Made by a program: the position numbers and the translations under genes. Below the pieces are notes generated by a model, which saw only the letters and a list, made by a program, of their open reading frames with translations, was not told the DNA's origin and did no database searches. From contig JANZZL010000129.1 in the NCBI GenBank assembly GCA_026419405.1, forward strand, positions 1 to 45,993: DNA of 45,993 bases, given 5' to 3'. Every line of letters starts with the position of its first letter. The stretch's first letter is position 1. Of the stretch, positions 32,898 to 41,692 are shown one piece after another. The stretch is from Paracoccaceae bacterium. Lineage in GTDB: Bacteria > Pseudomonadota > Alphaproteobacteria > Rhodobacterales > Rhodobacteraceae.

Positions 32898-33095
32898 ATG
32901 ATCGCCGCCGACCCGACCGACCCTGGCCATCCGGCCGACTTGCCGGGGCAGCCCTCTGCGCTGGCGGCCGATCCGGTTCCCCGCCACGACGCGCCCGCGC
33001 CTGCCCGAGACGGAACCCAGGCACGCACCACCCTCGCCGCGCCGGTGTGCTCGGTCCGGGTGGCCCGCGCCGGGAAGCTGATCCTGACGACGTGA
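32898..33095 (+). CDS. hemP: HemP-family small hemin uptake protein
   Basis: A 65-residue protein whose C-terminus, Val-Arg-Val-Ala-Arg-Ala-Gly-Lys-Leu-Ile-Leu-Thr-Thr, matches the signature of HemP/HmuP, normally Arg-x-Thr-Arg-x-Gly-Lys-Leu-Ile-Leu-Thr-Lys. HemP/HmuP proteins are short and act as activators of haem-receptor genes or as hemin-uptake accessories. The N-terminal half is a Pro/Ala/Asp-rich, probably disordered extension, which is family-typical. The ATG at 32898 follows GGGAACGGG; an ATG at 32883 is an alternative. It lies 25 bases upstream of the imelysin gene, in keeping with an iron-regulated operon. Confidence 0.72.
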   Translation: MIAADPTDPGHPADLPGQPSALAADPVPRHDAPAPARDGTQARTTLAAPVCSVRVARAGKLILTT

Positions 33096-33120
33096 GTTCC
33101 GACCCCGAAAGGACCCGACG

Positions 33121-34389
33121 ATGTTCCGCCCGCTTCTCGCCCTGACTGCCCTTGCCGCCGCCGCGCCGGCCCTTGCCGCCGGCCCGGCCCCGGATCCCGC
33201 CGCGGTGGTCGAGACCTATGCCGATATCGCCGAGGCCGGCTACGCCGACAGCCTTGCCGCTGCCGAGACCCTGCGCGTTGCCGTCGCCGCGCTGGTCGCG
33301 GCGCCCTCGGCCGAGACGCTTCATGGCGCGCGCGCGGCCTGGCTGGCGGCGCGGATTCCCTATCAGCAGACCGAGGTCTTCCGCTTCGGCAACCCGATCG
33401 TGGACGAATGGGAGGGACGGGTGAACGCCTGGCCGCTGGATGAGGGGCTGATCGACTATGTCGATGCCTCCTACGGCGGTCCCACGGACGAGAACGAGTT
33501 TGCGGTGCTCAACGTGATCGCCAACCCGGTCTTCACGCTTTCCGGGCGGGAGGTGGACGCGCGCGAGATCACGCCGGCGCTCTTGCGCGACGTGCTGCAC
33601 GAGGCCGACGGGGTCGAGGCGAATGTCGCCACCGGCTATCACGCGATCGAGTTCCTGCTCTGGGGGCAGGACCTGAACGGCACCGGCCCCGGCGCGGGCA
33701 ACCGGCCCTGGACCGACTATGCGCCGGGGGCGGCGTGCACCGGGGGCAACTGCGACCGGCGCGCCGCCTATCTGCTTGCGGCGACCGACCTGCTGGTGTC
33801 GGATCTCGCCGAGATGGTCGCGGCCTGGGGCGAGGGCGGACCGGCGCGGGCGGCGGTCACGGCCGATCCGCAGGCGGGGCTCGGCGCGATGCTCACCGGC
33901 ATGGGCAGCCTGTCCTACGGCGAGCTCGCGGGCGAGCGGATGAAGCTCGGGCTGATGCTGGCCGACCCCGAGGAGGAGCACGACTGCTTCTCGGACAACA
34001 CGCACATGAGCCACTGGCTGGACGCGGTGGGCATCCGCAACGTCTATCTCGGCCGCTACGAACGCCCCGACGGCCGCGTGGTCGAGGGGCCCTCGCTCGC
34101 GGCGCTGGTCGCCGCGGCCGATCCGGAGGTGGATGCCCGCCTGCGGGCCGAGCTCGACGCCTCGGTGGCGGCGCTGGAGGCGATCAAGGCCCGCGCCGAG
34201 GCCGGCATGGCCTACGACCAGATGCTCGACCCCGCCAATGCCGAGGGGCATGCGCTGATCGAGGCCGCGATCGCGGCGCTGGTGGCGCAGACGCGCTCGA
34301 TCGAGCGCGCGGTGGCCGCCCTGGGGCTCGGCGAGATCGCGGTCGAGGGGTCGGACAGTCTCGACAACCCCGAGGCCGTGTTCCAGTGA
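33121..34389 (+). CDS. Imelysin-family iron-regulated protein (IrpA-like)
   Basis: A 422-residue periplasmic protein with a signal peptide (residues 1-19, cleavage near Ala-Leu-Ala-Ala). The imelysin/peptidase M75 domain covers about 30-400. The family GxHxxE motif is present as Gly-Tyr-His-Ala-Ile-Glu, with His174 and Glu177, followed by Phe-Leu-Leu-Trp-Gly-Gln-Asp. A second conserved block, Asp-Asn-Thr-His-Met-Ser-His, is near 298. Imelysins are iron-regulated and thought to bind or present iron or haem rather than cleave protein. The ATG at 33121 follows GAAAGGA (33109-33115). Its stop overlaps the GTG of the next gene. Confidence 0.92.
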   Translation: MFRPLLALTALAAAAPALAAGPAPDPAAVVETYADIAEAGYADSLAAAETLRVAVAALVAAPSAETLHGARAAWLAARIPYQQTEVFRFGNPIVDEWEGRVNAWPLDEGLIDYVDASYGGPTDENEFAVLNVIANPVFTLSGREVDAREITPALLRDVLHEADGVEANVATGYHAIEFLLWGQDLNGTGPGAGNRPWTDYAPGAACTGGNCDRRAAYLLAATDLLVSDLAEMVAAWGEGGPARAAVTADPQAGLGAMLTGMGSLSYGELAGERMKLGLMLADPEEEHDCFSDNTHMSHWLDAVGIRNVYLGRYERPDGRVVEGPSLAALVAAADPEVDARLRAELDASVAALEAIKARAEAGMAYDQMLDPANAEGHALIEAAIAALVAQTRSIERAVAALGLGEIAVEGSDSLDNPEAVFQ

Positions 34390-35993
34390 TCCGCCGCGCG
34401 GCTGTCGCGGTGGCGCTCTGCCTTGTCGCGGCGGAGGTCGCGGCCGAGCCGGCCCGCGCGCCGGGTGTTGCCGGGCCGGCGCCCGCGCCGCCTGCCGCGG
34501 GCGCCGACGCGCCGCCCCCGCACGCCGGCGATCCGCATCTGGCCGTGGTCCCCCGCACCGCGGCCGAAGCCGCCCGGATCGCCGCCGTCCTCTCCCCGCC
34601 CGCCGACGTCGCGCGGCCCGAGCCCTTCGAGGCCCGGCCGGGCGGGGCGGCGACGGTGCCGCGGATGGAGACGGCCGATGCCTTCTCGCAGCCCTCGGCC
34701 AGTCTCTCCTTCGCGCAGGAGATGGACTTCAAGCTGGGCAACGGGCTCTTCCGCAAGCTCTGGGTCTCGGCGCCGTCCTCGACGCAGGCCTCCGACGGGC
34801 TGGGGCCGCTCTACAACGCGCGCGCCTGCCAGAACTGCCACGTGAAGGACGGCCGCGGCGTGCTGCCCGCCTCGGGCGGGAAGGCGGTGGGCCTGTTCCT
34901 GCGCATCTCGGTGCCCGCGCCCGACGATGCCGCCATGACCGCGATCGAGGCCTACCTCGCCGCGCTCGACGGCACCGTGCCGCGCGACCGGCCGCACCCG
35001 GTCTACGGCGACCAGCTGCAGAACTTCTCCACCGCCGGGCAGCGGGCCGAAGCCGAGCCGGCCGTCACCTGGGCCGAGGAGCCGGTGACGCTTGCCGGCG
35101 GCGAGGTGGTCCGCCTGCGCCGGCCCACCTGGCGCGCCGAGGCTCCGGGCTTCGGGCCGCTGGGGCCCGAGGCGATGCTCAGCCCGCGGCTTGCGCCGCA
35201 GATGATCGGGCTCGGGCTTCTCGAGGCGATCCCGGCGGCCGAGATCCTGGCCCGCGAGGACCCGCAGGATGCCGACGGCGACGGCATCTCGGGGCGGGCC
35301 AACATCGTCTGGTCGGAGGAGTTCGGCCAGCCGATGCTGGGACGCTTCGGCTGGAAGGCGGGGGCGCCGACGGTGCGGGCGCAGTCGGCGGGGGCCTTCG
35401 CGGGCGACATGGGGCTTTCGACCTGGCTGCACCCCGAGCCCTGGGGCGACTGCACCGCGGCGCAGGCCGATTGCCGCGCGGCGCCGGACGGGGCCGGGGA
35501 GGAGGGGGTCGAGGTGGACCGGGCAAGCCTCGACCTCGTCGCCTTCTACGCCCGCAACCTCGGCGTGCCTGCGCGCCGCGGGGTCGAAGACCCTGAGGTG
35601 CTGCGCGGCAAGGCGCTGTTCCATCGGGCGCAATGCGCGGCCTGCCACACGCCGAAGCATGTCACGCATCGCCTGGCCGACCGGCCGGAACACTCCTTCC
35701 AGCTGATCTGGCCCTATACCGACCTTCTGTTGCACGACATGGGCGAGGGGCTGGCCGACCACCGCCCCGAGGGGCGGGCGACGGGGCGCGAATGGCGCAC
35801 GCCGCCGCTCTGGGGCATCGGGCTCACCGCGCAGGTCTCGGGCAGGGCGGCCTTCCTGCACGACGGACGCGCGCGCAGCCTCGCCGAGGCGATCCTCTGG
35901 CACGGCGGCGAAGGGCAGGGCGCCCGCGACGCCTTCGCCGCCATGCCGCCCGAGGATCGCGCCGCCCTGATCCGCTTCCTGGAAAGCCTCTGA
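34386..35993 (+). CDS. Di-haem cytochrome (thiol oxidoreductase-like, DHOR family)
   Basis: A 535-residue exported c-type cytochrome. It has a signal peptide (about 1-20), a Pro/Ala-rich linker to about 50, and two haem motifs, Cys148-Gln-Asn-Cys151-His152 and Cys417-Ala-Ala-Cys420-His421. A calcium-like Asp-Ala-Asp-Gly-Asp-Gly-Ile loop lies between them. This is the DUF1111/'thiol oxidoreductase' family usually encoded between two imelysin genes, probably with a redox role in periplasmic iron handling. The start is GTG at 34386, overlapping the imelysin TGA as GTGA, so translation is coupled. Confidence 0.88.
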   Translation: MIRRAAVAVALCLVAAEVAAEPARAPGVAGPAPAPPAAGADAPPPHAGDPHLAVVPRTAAEAARIAAVLSPPADVARPEPFEARPGGAATVPRMETADAFSQPSASLSFAQEMDFKLGNGLFRKLWVSAPSSTQASDGLGPLYNARACQNCHVKDGRGVLPASGGKAVGLFLRISVPAPDDAAMTAIEAYLAALDGTVPRDRPHPVYGDQLQNFSTAGQRAEAEPAVTWAEEPVTLAGGEVVRLRRPTWRAEAPGFGPLGPEAMLSPRLAPQMIGLGLLEAIPAAEILAREDPQDADGDGISGRANIVWSEEFGQPMLGRFGWKAGAPTVRAQSAGAFAGDMGLSTWLHPEPWGDCTAAQADCRAAPDGAGEEGVEVDRASLDLVAFYARNLGVPARRGVEDPEVLRGKALFHRAQCAACHTPKHVTHRLADRPEHSFQLIWPYTDLLLHDMGEGLADHRPEGRATGREWRTPPLWGIGLTAQVSGRAAFLHDGRARSLAEAILWHGGEGQGARDAFAAMPPEDRAALIRFLESL

Positions 35994-36961
35994 TGCGCAG
36001 CCTCCCCTTCGCCCTCGCCCTGCTTCTTGCCGCCGCGCCCGCCCGGGCCGATACCGCACGCGCGCTCGATGCGGTGCTGCTGCCCGGTTTCGAGCGCTTC
36101 GCTGGGGCGACCGCCGCGCTGGCGCGGGCGGCCGCGGCGGATTGCACGCCGGAGGCGCTGCGCGCGCCCTACGACGCGGCCTGGGACGCCTGGGTGCGCG
36201 TCGGATTCGTCGGCATCGGCCCCTCGGCAGGCGCGAACCTCTCCATCGCCTTCTGGCCCGATGCGCGCGGGGCCACGCAGAAGGCGCTGCGCGAGGCGCT
36301 GGCGGGCGATCCCCCCGCCACGGCCGACGAGGTGGCGCGGTCGGGCGCGGCGCTGCGCGGTCTGACGGCGCTCGACGCGATCCTGGGCGGCGACGGCTAC
36401 CGACCGGAGGGCCCCGAATGCCGGCTTGCCGCTGCCGTGGCCGCCGACCTCGCCGCGCAGGCCGAGGCGCTCGCGGCCGCCTGGACCGGCCACGCCGCGC
36501 TGATGAAGGCCGCCGGAGAGCCCGGCAACGCCACCTACCTGACCCCGGCCGAGGCGACCTCGGCGCTCTACACCCAGCTTCTGGCGGGGCTCGAGTTCGC
36601 CGCCGACCAGCGCCTCGGCCGGCCCCTGGGCGAAGCCGGACGGGCCCGGCCCGCGCGCGCCGAAGCCTGGCGGACGGGCCGGCCGGTGCCGAACCTCATG
36701 GCCGAGCTGGCGGCCCTGCAGGAGCTGGCCCTGGCCCTGGCCCCCGGGCCCCTGCCGCGCAGCGACGCCGCCTTTGCCGAGGCCCGGACGGCCCTAGCGG
36801 CGCTCTCCGACCCCACCCTGCAGGATCTGGAGGATCCGCAGGCCCGGCTGCGGGCCGAGGCCGCGCAGCAGCGCATCCGCGCCGTGCGCGACGCGCTGAC
36901 GGCCGAACTCGGCCCGGCGCTCGGGGTGACCGCAGGTTTCAACGCTCTGGACGGAGACTGA
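35993..36961 (+). CDS. Second imelysin-like periplasmic protein
   Basis: A 322-residue protein with signal peptide (1-19, Ala-Arg-Ala-Asp junction) and an imelysin-like helical domain. Segments such as Ala-Leu-Arg-Gly-Leu-Thr-Ala-Leu-Asp and Tyr-Thr-Gln-Leu-Leu-Ala-Gly-Leu-Glu recur in the family. Unlike the first imelysin it has no His-x-x-Glu pair at the GxHxxE position, so it may have lost the metal site and act as a partner. The ATG overlaps the preceding stop by one base (TGATG). Confidence 0.85.
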   Translation: MRSLPFALALLLAAAPARADTARALDAVLLPGFERFAGATAALARAAAADCTPEALRAPYDAAWDAWVRVGFVGIGPSAGANLSIAFWPDARGATQKALREALAGDPPATADEVARSGAALRGLTALDAILGGDGYRPEGPECRLAAAVAADLAAQAEALAAAWTGHAALMKAAGEPGNATYLTPAEATSALYTQLLAGLEFAADQRLGRPLGEAGRARPARAEAWRTGRPVPNLMAELAALQELALALAPGPLPRSDAAFAEARTALAALSDPTLQDLEDPQARLRAEAAQQRIRAVRDALTAELGPALGVTAGFNALDGD

Positions 36962-36964
36962 TCC

Positions 36965-38029
36965 ATGCCCACGCGCCGCGCCTTCCTCGCCACGCTTGCG
37001 GCCACCGGCAGCCTGCCCGCGCTGGGCTGGGCCGATGCCGGATCGCCCGCCTGGCTTTCCTGCGCGCGCGAGGCCGACGGGGGCTTCGCGCTCTTCGGCC
37101 TGCGCGCCGACGGTGCGCTGGCCTTCCGCCAGCCACTGCCCACCCGCGGCCATGCCGGCGCGCGCCACCCGCTGCGGCCCGAGGCCGTGATCTTCGCCCG
37201 CCGGCCCGGCGCCTGGGCCCTGGTGCTCGACGCCGCGACGGGCGCAGTCGCTGCGCGGCTCGCCCCGCCTGCGGGGCACCAGTTCAACGGCCATGGCGCC
37301 TTCCTGCAGGGTGGGGCGCTGCTCGTCACGTCCGAGCAGCTGGCCGAGACCAGCGAGGGCCGCCTCGGTCTCTGGGCCGCGGACGAAGGTTATCAGCGGA
37401 TCGGCGATCTGCCCTCGGGCGGCATCGGCCCGCACGAGATCCGCGCGCTGGCCGACGGAACGCTCGTCATCGCCAACGGCGGCATCGCCACCGACCCGAC
37501 CGACCGCACCAAGCTCAACATCCCCGACATGCGCCCCAACCTCGCCTTCGCCGATGCCGAGGGGCGGCTGCGCGCGGTGCTCGAGCCCGCCCCCGAGGCG
37601 CGCCAGGCCTCGATCCGGCACCTGGCCGAACTGCCCGACGGGCGCATCGCCGCGGCGATGCAGTGGGAGGGCGAGGGTCCGCCGCCGCCGCTCCTGGCGC
37701 TGGCCCGGCCCGACGGGGGGCTTGCTCCCGTGGCGGCACCCGAGGCGCTCTGGCCCGCGCTGCAGGGCTACATCGGCAGCGTGGCCGCGGCGGGCGACCG
37801 GATCGCGATCAGCTCGCCCCGCGGCGGGCGGATGGCCGCGCTGGCGACCGACGGCCGCCTGCTCGTCGATCTGGCGCGCGCCGATGCCTGCGGCCTGGCC
37901 GCGGCAGGGGCGGGTGCCTTCCTCGTCACCGATGGCAGCGGCGCCCTGTTCCGGGTGGGCGACGGCCCGCCCCTCCTCCTCGCCCGCCACCCCTGCGCCT
38001 GGGACAACCACGTGGTGCCGGTCGGCTAG
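36965..38029 (+). CDS. DUF1513 exported protein
   Basis: A 354-residue protein with a Tat-like signal (Thr-Arg-Arg-Ala-Phe-Leu at residues 3-8, then a short hydrophobic segment). It is followed by a beta-propeller-like repeat body. Family-type strings are Gly-His-Gly-Ala-Phe, Gly-Ile-Gly-Pro-His-Glu-Ile and Asp-Asn-His-Val at the end. DUF1513 genes are regularly found after imelysin/DHOR genes; biochemical function is unknown. Twin-arginine export suggests folding or cofactor loading before secretion. It starts three bases after the second imelysin gene and is last in the operon. Confidence 0.88.
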   Translation: MPTRRAFLATLAATGSLPALGWADAGSPAWLSCAREADGGFALFGLRADGALAFRQPLPTRGHAGARHPLRPEAVIFARRPGAWALVLDAATGAVAARLAPPAGHQFNGHGAFLQGGALLVTSEQLAETSEGRLGLWAADEGYQRIGDLPSGGIGPHEIRALADGTLVIANGGIATDPTDRTKLNIPDMRPNLAFADAEGRLRAVLEPAPEARQASIRHLAELPDGRIAAAMQWEGEGPPPPLLALARPDGGLAPVAAPEALWPALQGYIGSVAAAGDRIAISSPRGGRMAALATDGRLLVDLARADACGLAAAGAGAFLVTDGSGALFRVGDGPPLLLARHPCAWDNHVVPVG

Positions 38030-38047
38030 GTCGGGCCGGAGCGGCGC

Positions 38048-38077
38048 GGCCGGCGCCGGCCCGCGGACCGGTCCGCG
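38048..38077. terminator. Two adjoining palindromes in a convergent gap
   Basis: GGCCGGCGCCGGCC (38048-38061) and CGCGGACCGGTCCGCG (38062-38077) are perfect 14- and 16-bp palindromes side by side, in the 107-base gap between the convergent DUF1513 and cobF genes. Either could fold as a GC hairpin and slow RNA polymerase from both sides. No T-tract is present, so classical intrinsic termination is not supported. Confidence 0.4.
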
Positions 38078-38122
38078 CCGGAACGGCACGGGTGCGGCTT
38101 CGCGCCCGCCGCGCCTTGCCGC

Positions 38123-38149
38123 TCAGGCCCGGCGCTTCAGGCCCGGCGC
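38123..38149. repeat. 14-bp tandem duplication at the cobF 3' end
   Basis: TCAGGCCCGGCGC occurs at 38123-38135 and again at 38137-38149, one base apart. The second copy contains the cobF stop codon and the codons for its last Arg-Arg-Ala. The first copy would encode the same ending in another frame. It looks like a small slippage duplication. Confidence 0.6.
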
Positions 38150-38871
38150 ATCAGGTAGACGTCCATCACCCAGCCGTGCGCCGCGCGGATCGCAGCGCGG
38201 GCGGCGGCGATGCGGGGGGCGGCCTCGGCCAGCGGCCCGGCCTCGAGCGCCTGCCAGGGCAGGCCGAGGCAGGCGCCCCACCAGATGGTGATGCCCTCGG
38301 GATCGAGCGCGGCGTAGGCGCCGCCCTCGTCGAGCATCACGGCCAGGCTCTCGACGCCTGCGGGCCAACCCTCCGCGCGCAGCCGCCGCCCGGTCGTGAT
38401 CAGCACCGCGCCCCCCACGGTGTTGAGCGGAACCGCATGCGCGGCGCAGAGCGCCTGCAGACTGGTGATGCCGGGCACGACGCGGGCGGCAAGCCCGAGG
38501 CGGGCGGCGATGCGCAGGCTCGAGTCATAGAGCGCAGGATCCCCCCAGACGAGCAGCGCCACCCGCGCCGGCGCCGGGCGGCGCGCGGCGATCGCGGCCG
38601 CCCAGGCCGCGGCCACCGCCGCGTGCCAGGCCTCGACACCGGCCGCGTAGTCGCCGGCGCGGTCGCGGACCGGGACGCGGAAGACGGCTTGCGGCACGGG
38701 GCGCGTCAGCACCCGTTCGAGGATCGACCGGCGCACCGCGGCGAGATCGGCCTTCTCGGCCCCCTTGTCGGGCACGAGGATGAGGTCGGCCGAATTGATC
38801 GCCTCGATCGCGGCGAGGGTGAGATGGCCGGCATCGCCCGCGCCAATCCCGATCAGCAGGACTTCGGTCAT
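38137..38871 (-). CDS. cobF: Precorrin-6A synthase (deacetylating)
   Basis: A 244-residue SAM-dependent tetrapyrrole methylase. CobF methylates C-1 of precorrin-5 and removes the acetyl group, giving precorrin-6A; it exists only in the oxygen-dependent pathway. The methylase opening Leu-Leu-Ile-Gly-Ile-Gly-Ala-Gly-Asp and CobF-specific Val-Pro-Asp-Lys-Gly are near residues 5-13 and 33-37. Trp-Gly-Asp-Pro-Ala-Leu-Tyr-Asp-Ser lies near 109-117. The ATG overlaps the cobA stop. Last gene of the cob set. Confidence 0.93.
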   Translation of the reverse strand: MTEVLLIGIGAGDAGHLTLAAIEAINSADLILVPDKGAEKADLAAVRRSILERVLTRPVPQAVFRVPVRDRAGDYAAGVEAWHAAVAAAWAAAIAARRPAPARVALLVWGDPALYDSSLRIAARLGLAARVVPGITSLQALCAAHAVPLNTVGGAVLITTGRRLRAEGWPAGVESLAVMLDEGGAYAALDPEGITIWWGACLGLPWQALEAGPLAEAAPRIAAARAAIRAAHGWVMDVYLMRRA

Positions 38872-39581
38872 TCCCCGCCCATCAGCGGCCCGTAGAGGAT
38901 CATCACCGGCCCGCCGCCGGAGGCGGGCGGCGCGGAGGCGAACTGACCGACGGTGCCGCGCAGCACCCGGGCTTCGGGGCAGCTCGCGCTTTCGACGACG
39001 AGGGCCGGGGTCGCGGATGGAAGACCGGCGGCCATGAGCCGCGCCGCCATCTCGGGAAAGGTCCGCAGCCCCATGAACACGCCGGTCACCGCACCGGGAT
39101 CGGCCAGCGCCGCCCAGTCGAGCCCGTCGGGCAGGGCGCCCGTCGTGTCATGGCCGGTCACGAACTGGACCCGGCGCGCCGCCTCGCGGCGGCTGAGCGG
39201 GATGCCCGCGGCGGCGGCGGCGGCCGCGGGCGCGGTGACGCCGGGGATGATCTCGTAGTCGATGCCGGCCGCGCGGAGCGCCGCGATCTCCTCCTCGAGC
39301 CGCCCGAACAGGCCCGGATCCCCGGCCTTCAGCCGCACCACGCGCGCCCCGGTGCGCGCGTGCTCGACGAGGAGCCGGCTCACATGGTCCTGCCGGGGCG
39401 AGGGGCGACCGGCCCGCTTGCCGACCGCGATCAGATCCGCACCGGGCGCGGCATGGACCAGCACCGGCGCGGCGAGATCGTCATAGAGCACGACCTCGGC
39501 CGCGCCGAGGCGCGCGGCGCCGGCCAGGGTGATGAGATCGGGCGCGCCGGGACCGGCGCCGACGAAGGCGACCCGCGTCAT
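38868..39581 (-). CDS. cobA: Uroporphyrinogen-III C-methyltransferase
   Basis: A 237-residue SUMT that methylates C-2 and C-7 of uroporphyrinogen III to give precorrin-2, the committed step to corrins. SAM-binding Val-Gly-Ala-Gly-Pro-Gly-Ala-Pro-Asp lies at 7-15, the family Tyr-Asp-Asp-Leu at 33-36, and Arg-Leu-Lys-Ala-Gly-Asp-Pro near 84-90. Size and domain content fit stand-alone CobA rather than siroheme-synthase CysG, since no dehydrogenase domain is attached. It overlaps cobB (ATGA) and cobF. Confidence 0.92.
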   Translation of the reverse strand: MTRVAFVGAGPGAPDLITLAGAARLGAAEVVLYDDLAAPVLVHAAPGADLIAVGKRAGRPSPRQDHVSRLLVEHARTGARVVRLKAGDPGLFGRLEEEIAALRAAGIDYEIIPGVTAPAAAAAAAGIPLSRREAARRVQFVTGHDTTGALPDGLDWAALADPGAVTGVFMGLRTFPEMAARLMAAGLPSATPALVVESASCPEARVLRGTVGQFASAPPASGGGPVMILYGPLMGGE

Positions 39582-40918
39582 GCCACGGCCTCGGCCACGA
39601 GGTGGAAGAAGGTCCCGGTGACATGGCCGCGCCGCGCCCCGGTCTCGGCCACGGGCGCGCCTGCGGCATCGGTCACCTCGGCGAGCGCCGGGTCGGGCTG
39701 GGCGAGCACGGTCGCATGGTGGTGCTCGTGGCCCGCAAGCACCGCGCCCGCCTCGAAGCCCGGCATCGGGGCGAGAAGCCGCGCGCGGCGGAAGCCCAGG
39801 TGCAGGCGGCGGTCGGCAAAGCTCGTCTCCAGCCCGAGGAGCCCCGCCATGGCATGCCGGCGCCCCTCGGCATCGACGAGACCCGCCCCCAGCACCATGT
39901 AGCCGCCGCATTCGCCGTGCACCGGCCGCAGTGCGGCATGGCGGCGCAGCCCGTCAAGGAAGCGCTGCGCGGCCGCGATGCGGCCTGCGTGCAGCTCGGG
40001 GTAGCCGCCCGGCAGCCAGACGAGATCGGCCGTCGGGTCGGGCGCCTCGTCGGCGAGTGGCGAGAAGGGCAGGATCGTCGCCCCGCCCGCGCGCCAGCCC
40101 GCGACGAGATGGGGGTAGACGAAGCCGAAGGCCGCATCGCGGGCGAGGGCGATGCGCCCCGCGGGCGGCGGCGGAAGACCCGCCGGTGCGACCGGCGGCG
40201 ACCCGCCTGCGGCCGCGGCCGCGCGCAGTGCCGCAAGATCCACGTGTTCGGCGACGAAGGCGCCGAGCGCGGCAAGGCGCGTCTCGAGGTCGGCGTGCTC
40301 GGCGGCCTGCACGAGCCCGAGGTGCCGTTCGGGCAGGGCGAGGTCGGTCCGCCGCGGCAGCCAGCCGAAGAGCGGGATGCCCGCCTCGGCCAGACCCTCG
40401 GCGCAGAGGCGCGCATGCCGCTCGCCGGCCACGCGGTTGAGGATCGCTCCGGCGATGCGCAGCGCCGGCCGGAAGCGGGCGAGCCCGAGCGCAACGGCCC
40501 CCGCCGTCTGCGCCTGCGCCTGCGCATCGAGCACCAGCACCACGGGCCAGCCGAGGCGCTCGGCCAGCGTCGCGGGCGTGCCGTCCCCGCCCGGTCCGCC
40601 GCGTGCCCCGTCGAACAGGCCCATGGCGCCCTCGGCCAGCGCCAGGTCGGCCCCCGCTGCCCTGGCGGCGATGGCGGCGACGAGGCCGGGCGCCATCGCC
40701 CAGGTGCAGAGGTTGAAGCTCTCCCGACCGGCGGCGGCCGTGTGGAAGGCCGGGTCGATGTAGTCGGGGCCGCATTTGAAGGGCTGGACGGAGAGGCCGG
40801 CATCGCGCAAGGCGCGCAGCAGGCCGAGCGTCGCGGTCGTCTTGCCCGCGCCCGACCCGGCGGCGGCGACGACGAGCCCCGGCGGCATCGCCGGTCTGGC
40901 ATGGGCCGCGGGGCTCAC
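39578..40918 (-). CDS. cobB: Cobyrinate/hydrogenobyrinate a,c-diamide synthase
   Basis: A 446-residue amidotransferase that amidates the a and c side chains using glutamine and ATP. The ATP loop is Gly-Ser-Gly-Ala-Gly-Lys-Thr-Thr near residues 21-28, then Gly-Pro-Asp-Tyr-Ile-Asp-Pro. The glutaminase-type domain has Cys337 in His-Gly-Glu-Cys-Gly-Gly-Tyr and a late Gly-Thr-Phe-Phe-His. In the aerobic pathway the substrate is hydrogenobyrinic acid. The GTG at 40918 overlaps the cobM stop; an ATG at 40888 is a possible alternative. Confidence 0.92.
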   Translation of the reverse strand: MSPAAHARPAMPPGLVVAAAGSGAGKTTATLGLLRALRDAGLSVQPFKCGPDYIDPAFHTAAAGRESFNLCTWAMAPGLVAAIAARAAGADLALAEGAMGLFDGARGGPGGDGTPATLAERLGWPVVLVLDAQAQAQTAGAVALGLARFRPALRIAGAILNRVAGERHARLCAEGLAEAGIPLFGWLPRRTDLALPERHLGLVQAAEHADLETRLAALGAFVAEHVDLAALRAAAAAGGSPPVAPAGLPPPPAGRIALARDAAFGFVYPHLVAGWRAGGATILPFSPLADEAPDPTADLVWLPGGYPELHAGRIAAAQRFLDGLRRHAALRPVHGECGGYMVLGAGLVDAEGRRHAMAGLLGLETSFADRRLHLGFRRARLLAPMPGFEAGAVLAGHEHHHATVLAQPDPALAEVTDAAGAPVAETGARRGHVTGTFFHLVAEAVA

Positions 40919-41685
40919 CCGCCTTCCCCCGCCCGCGCCGGCCGGAAGCGGCGGTCGTAGTCCGCGGCGTAGAGGCGGCTGTCAGCGAAGCCCTCGGCCG
41001 CGAGCGCCCGGCCGATCAGGATCGTCGCCGTCCGCTCCATGCCCTCGCCGACGCGGTCCGCGATGTCGCCGAGCGTTCCCGTGACCACCCGCTGGTCCGG
41101 CCAGGAGGCGCGCCACACGACGGCGGCCGGACAGTCGGCTCCGAGGATCGGGGCGAGTTCGGCGGCGATCTCGGAGAGCCGATGGATCGAGAGGTGGAGC
41201 GCAAGCGTCGCCCCCGTGGCGGCGAAGGCGGCGAGGCTTTCGCCGGCAGGCATCGGCGAGGCCCTTCCCGGGGTGCGCGTCAGCACGACCGACTGGGCCA
41301 GCCCCGGCAGCGTCAGTTCTGCCCCGAGGGCGGCGGCGGCGGCGGCGAAGGCCGGTACGCCGGGCGTCACAGTGTAGGGGACGCCCAGCGCCCGCAGCCG
41401 GCGGAGCTGCTCGCCCATGGCCGACCAGACCGAGAGGTCGCCGGAATGCAGCCGCGCCACATCGAGCCCCTGGGCATGGGCGGACGCGATCTCGGCGATG
41501 ATCTGGTCGAGGTCGAGCGGCGCGGTGTTCACGATCCGCGCGCCCGCCGGGCAATGGGCAAGCACTGCCTCGGGGATCAGCGATCCCGCGTAGAGACAGA
41601 CGGGGCACGTCGCGATCAGGTCGCGCGCGCGGAGCGTCAGGAGGTCGGGCGCGCCGGGGCCGGCGCCGATGAAATGCACGGTCAT
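40915..41685 (-). CDS. cobM: Precorrin-4 C11-methyltransferase
   Basis: A 256-residue tetrapyrrole methylase that methylates C-11 of precorrin-4 to yield precorrin-5. Family marks are [10 protein letters not shown] at 5-14, Tyr-Ala-Gly-Ser-Leu at 32-36 and His-Ser-Gly-Asp-Leu-Ser near 80-85. The ATG at 41685 lies seven bases after the frameshifted cobE and its stop overlaps cobB. Confidence 0.92.
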   Translation of the reverse strand: MTVHFIGAGPGAPDLLTLRARDLIATCPVCLYAGSLIPEAVLAHCPAGARIVNTAPLDLDQIIAEIASAHAQGLDVARLHSGDLSVWSAMGEQLRRLRALGVPYTVTPGVPAFAAAAAALGAELTLPGLAQSVVLTRTPGRASPMPAGESLAAFAATGATLALHLSIHRLSEIAAELAPILGADCPAAVVWRASWPDQRVVTGTLGDIADRVGEGMERTATILIGRALAAEGFADSRLYAADYDRRFRPARAGEGG

Positions 41686-41692
41686 GGTCTGC

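Noticed and set aside
36142-38895. 917-residue plus-strand frame across imelysin-2, DUF1513 and cobF
   Set aside because: It is an Arg/Gly/Ala-rich shadow. The real genes have signal peptides, overlaps and family motifs in other frames.
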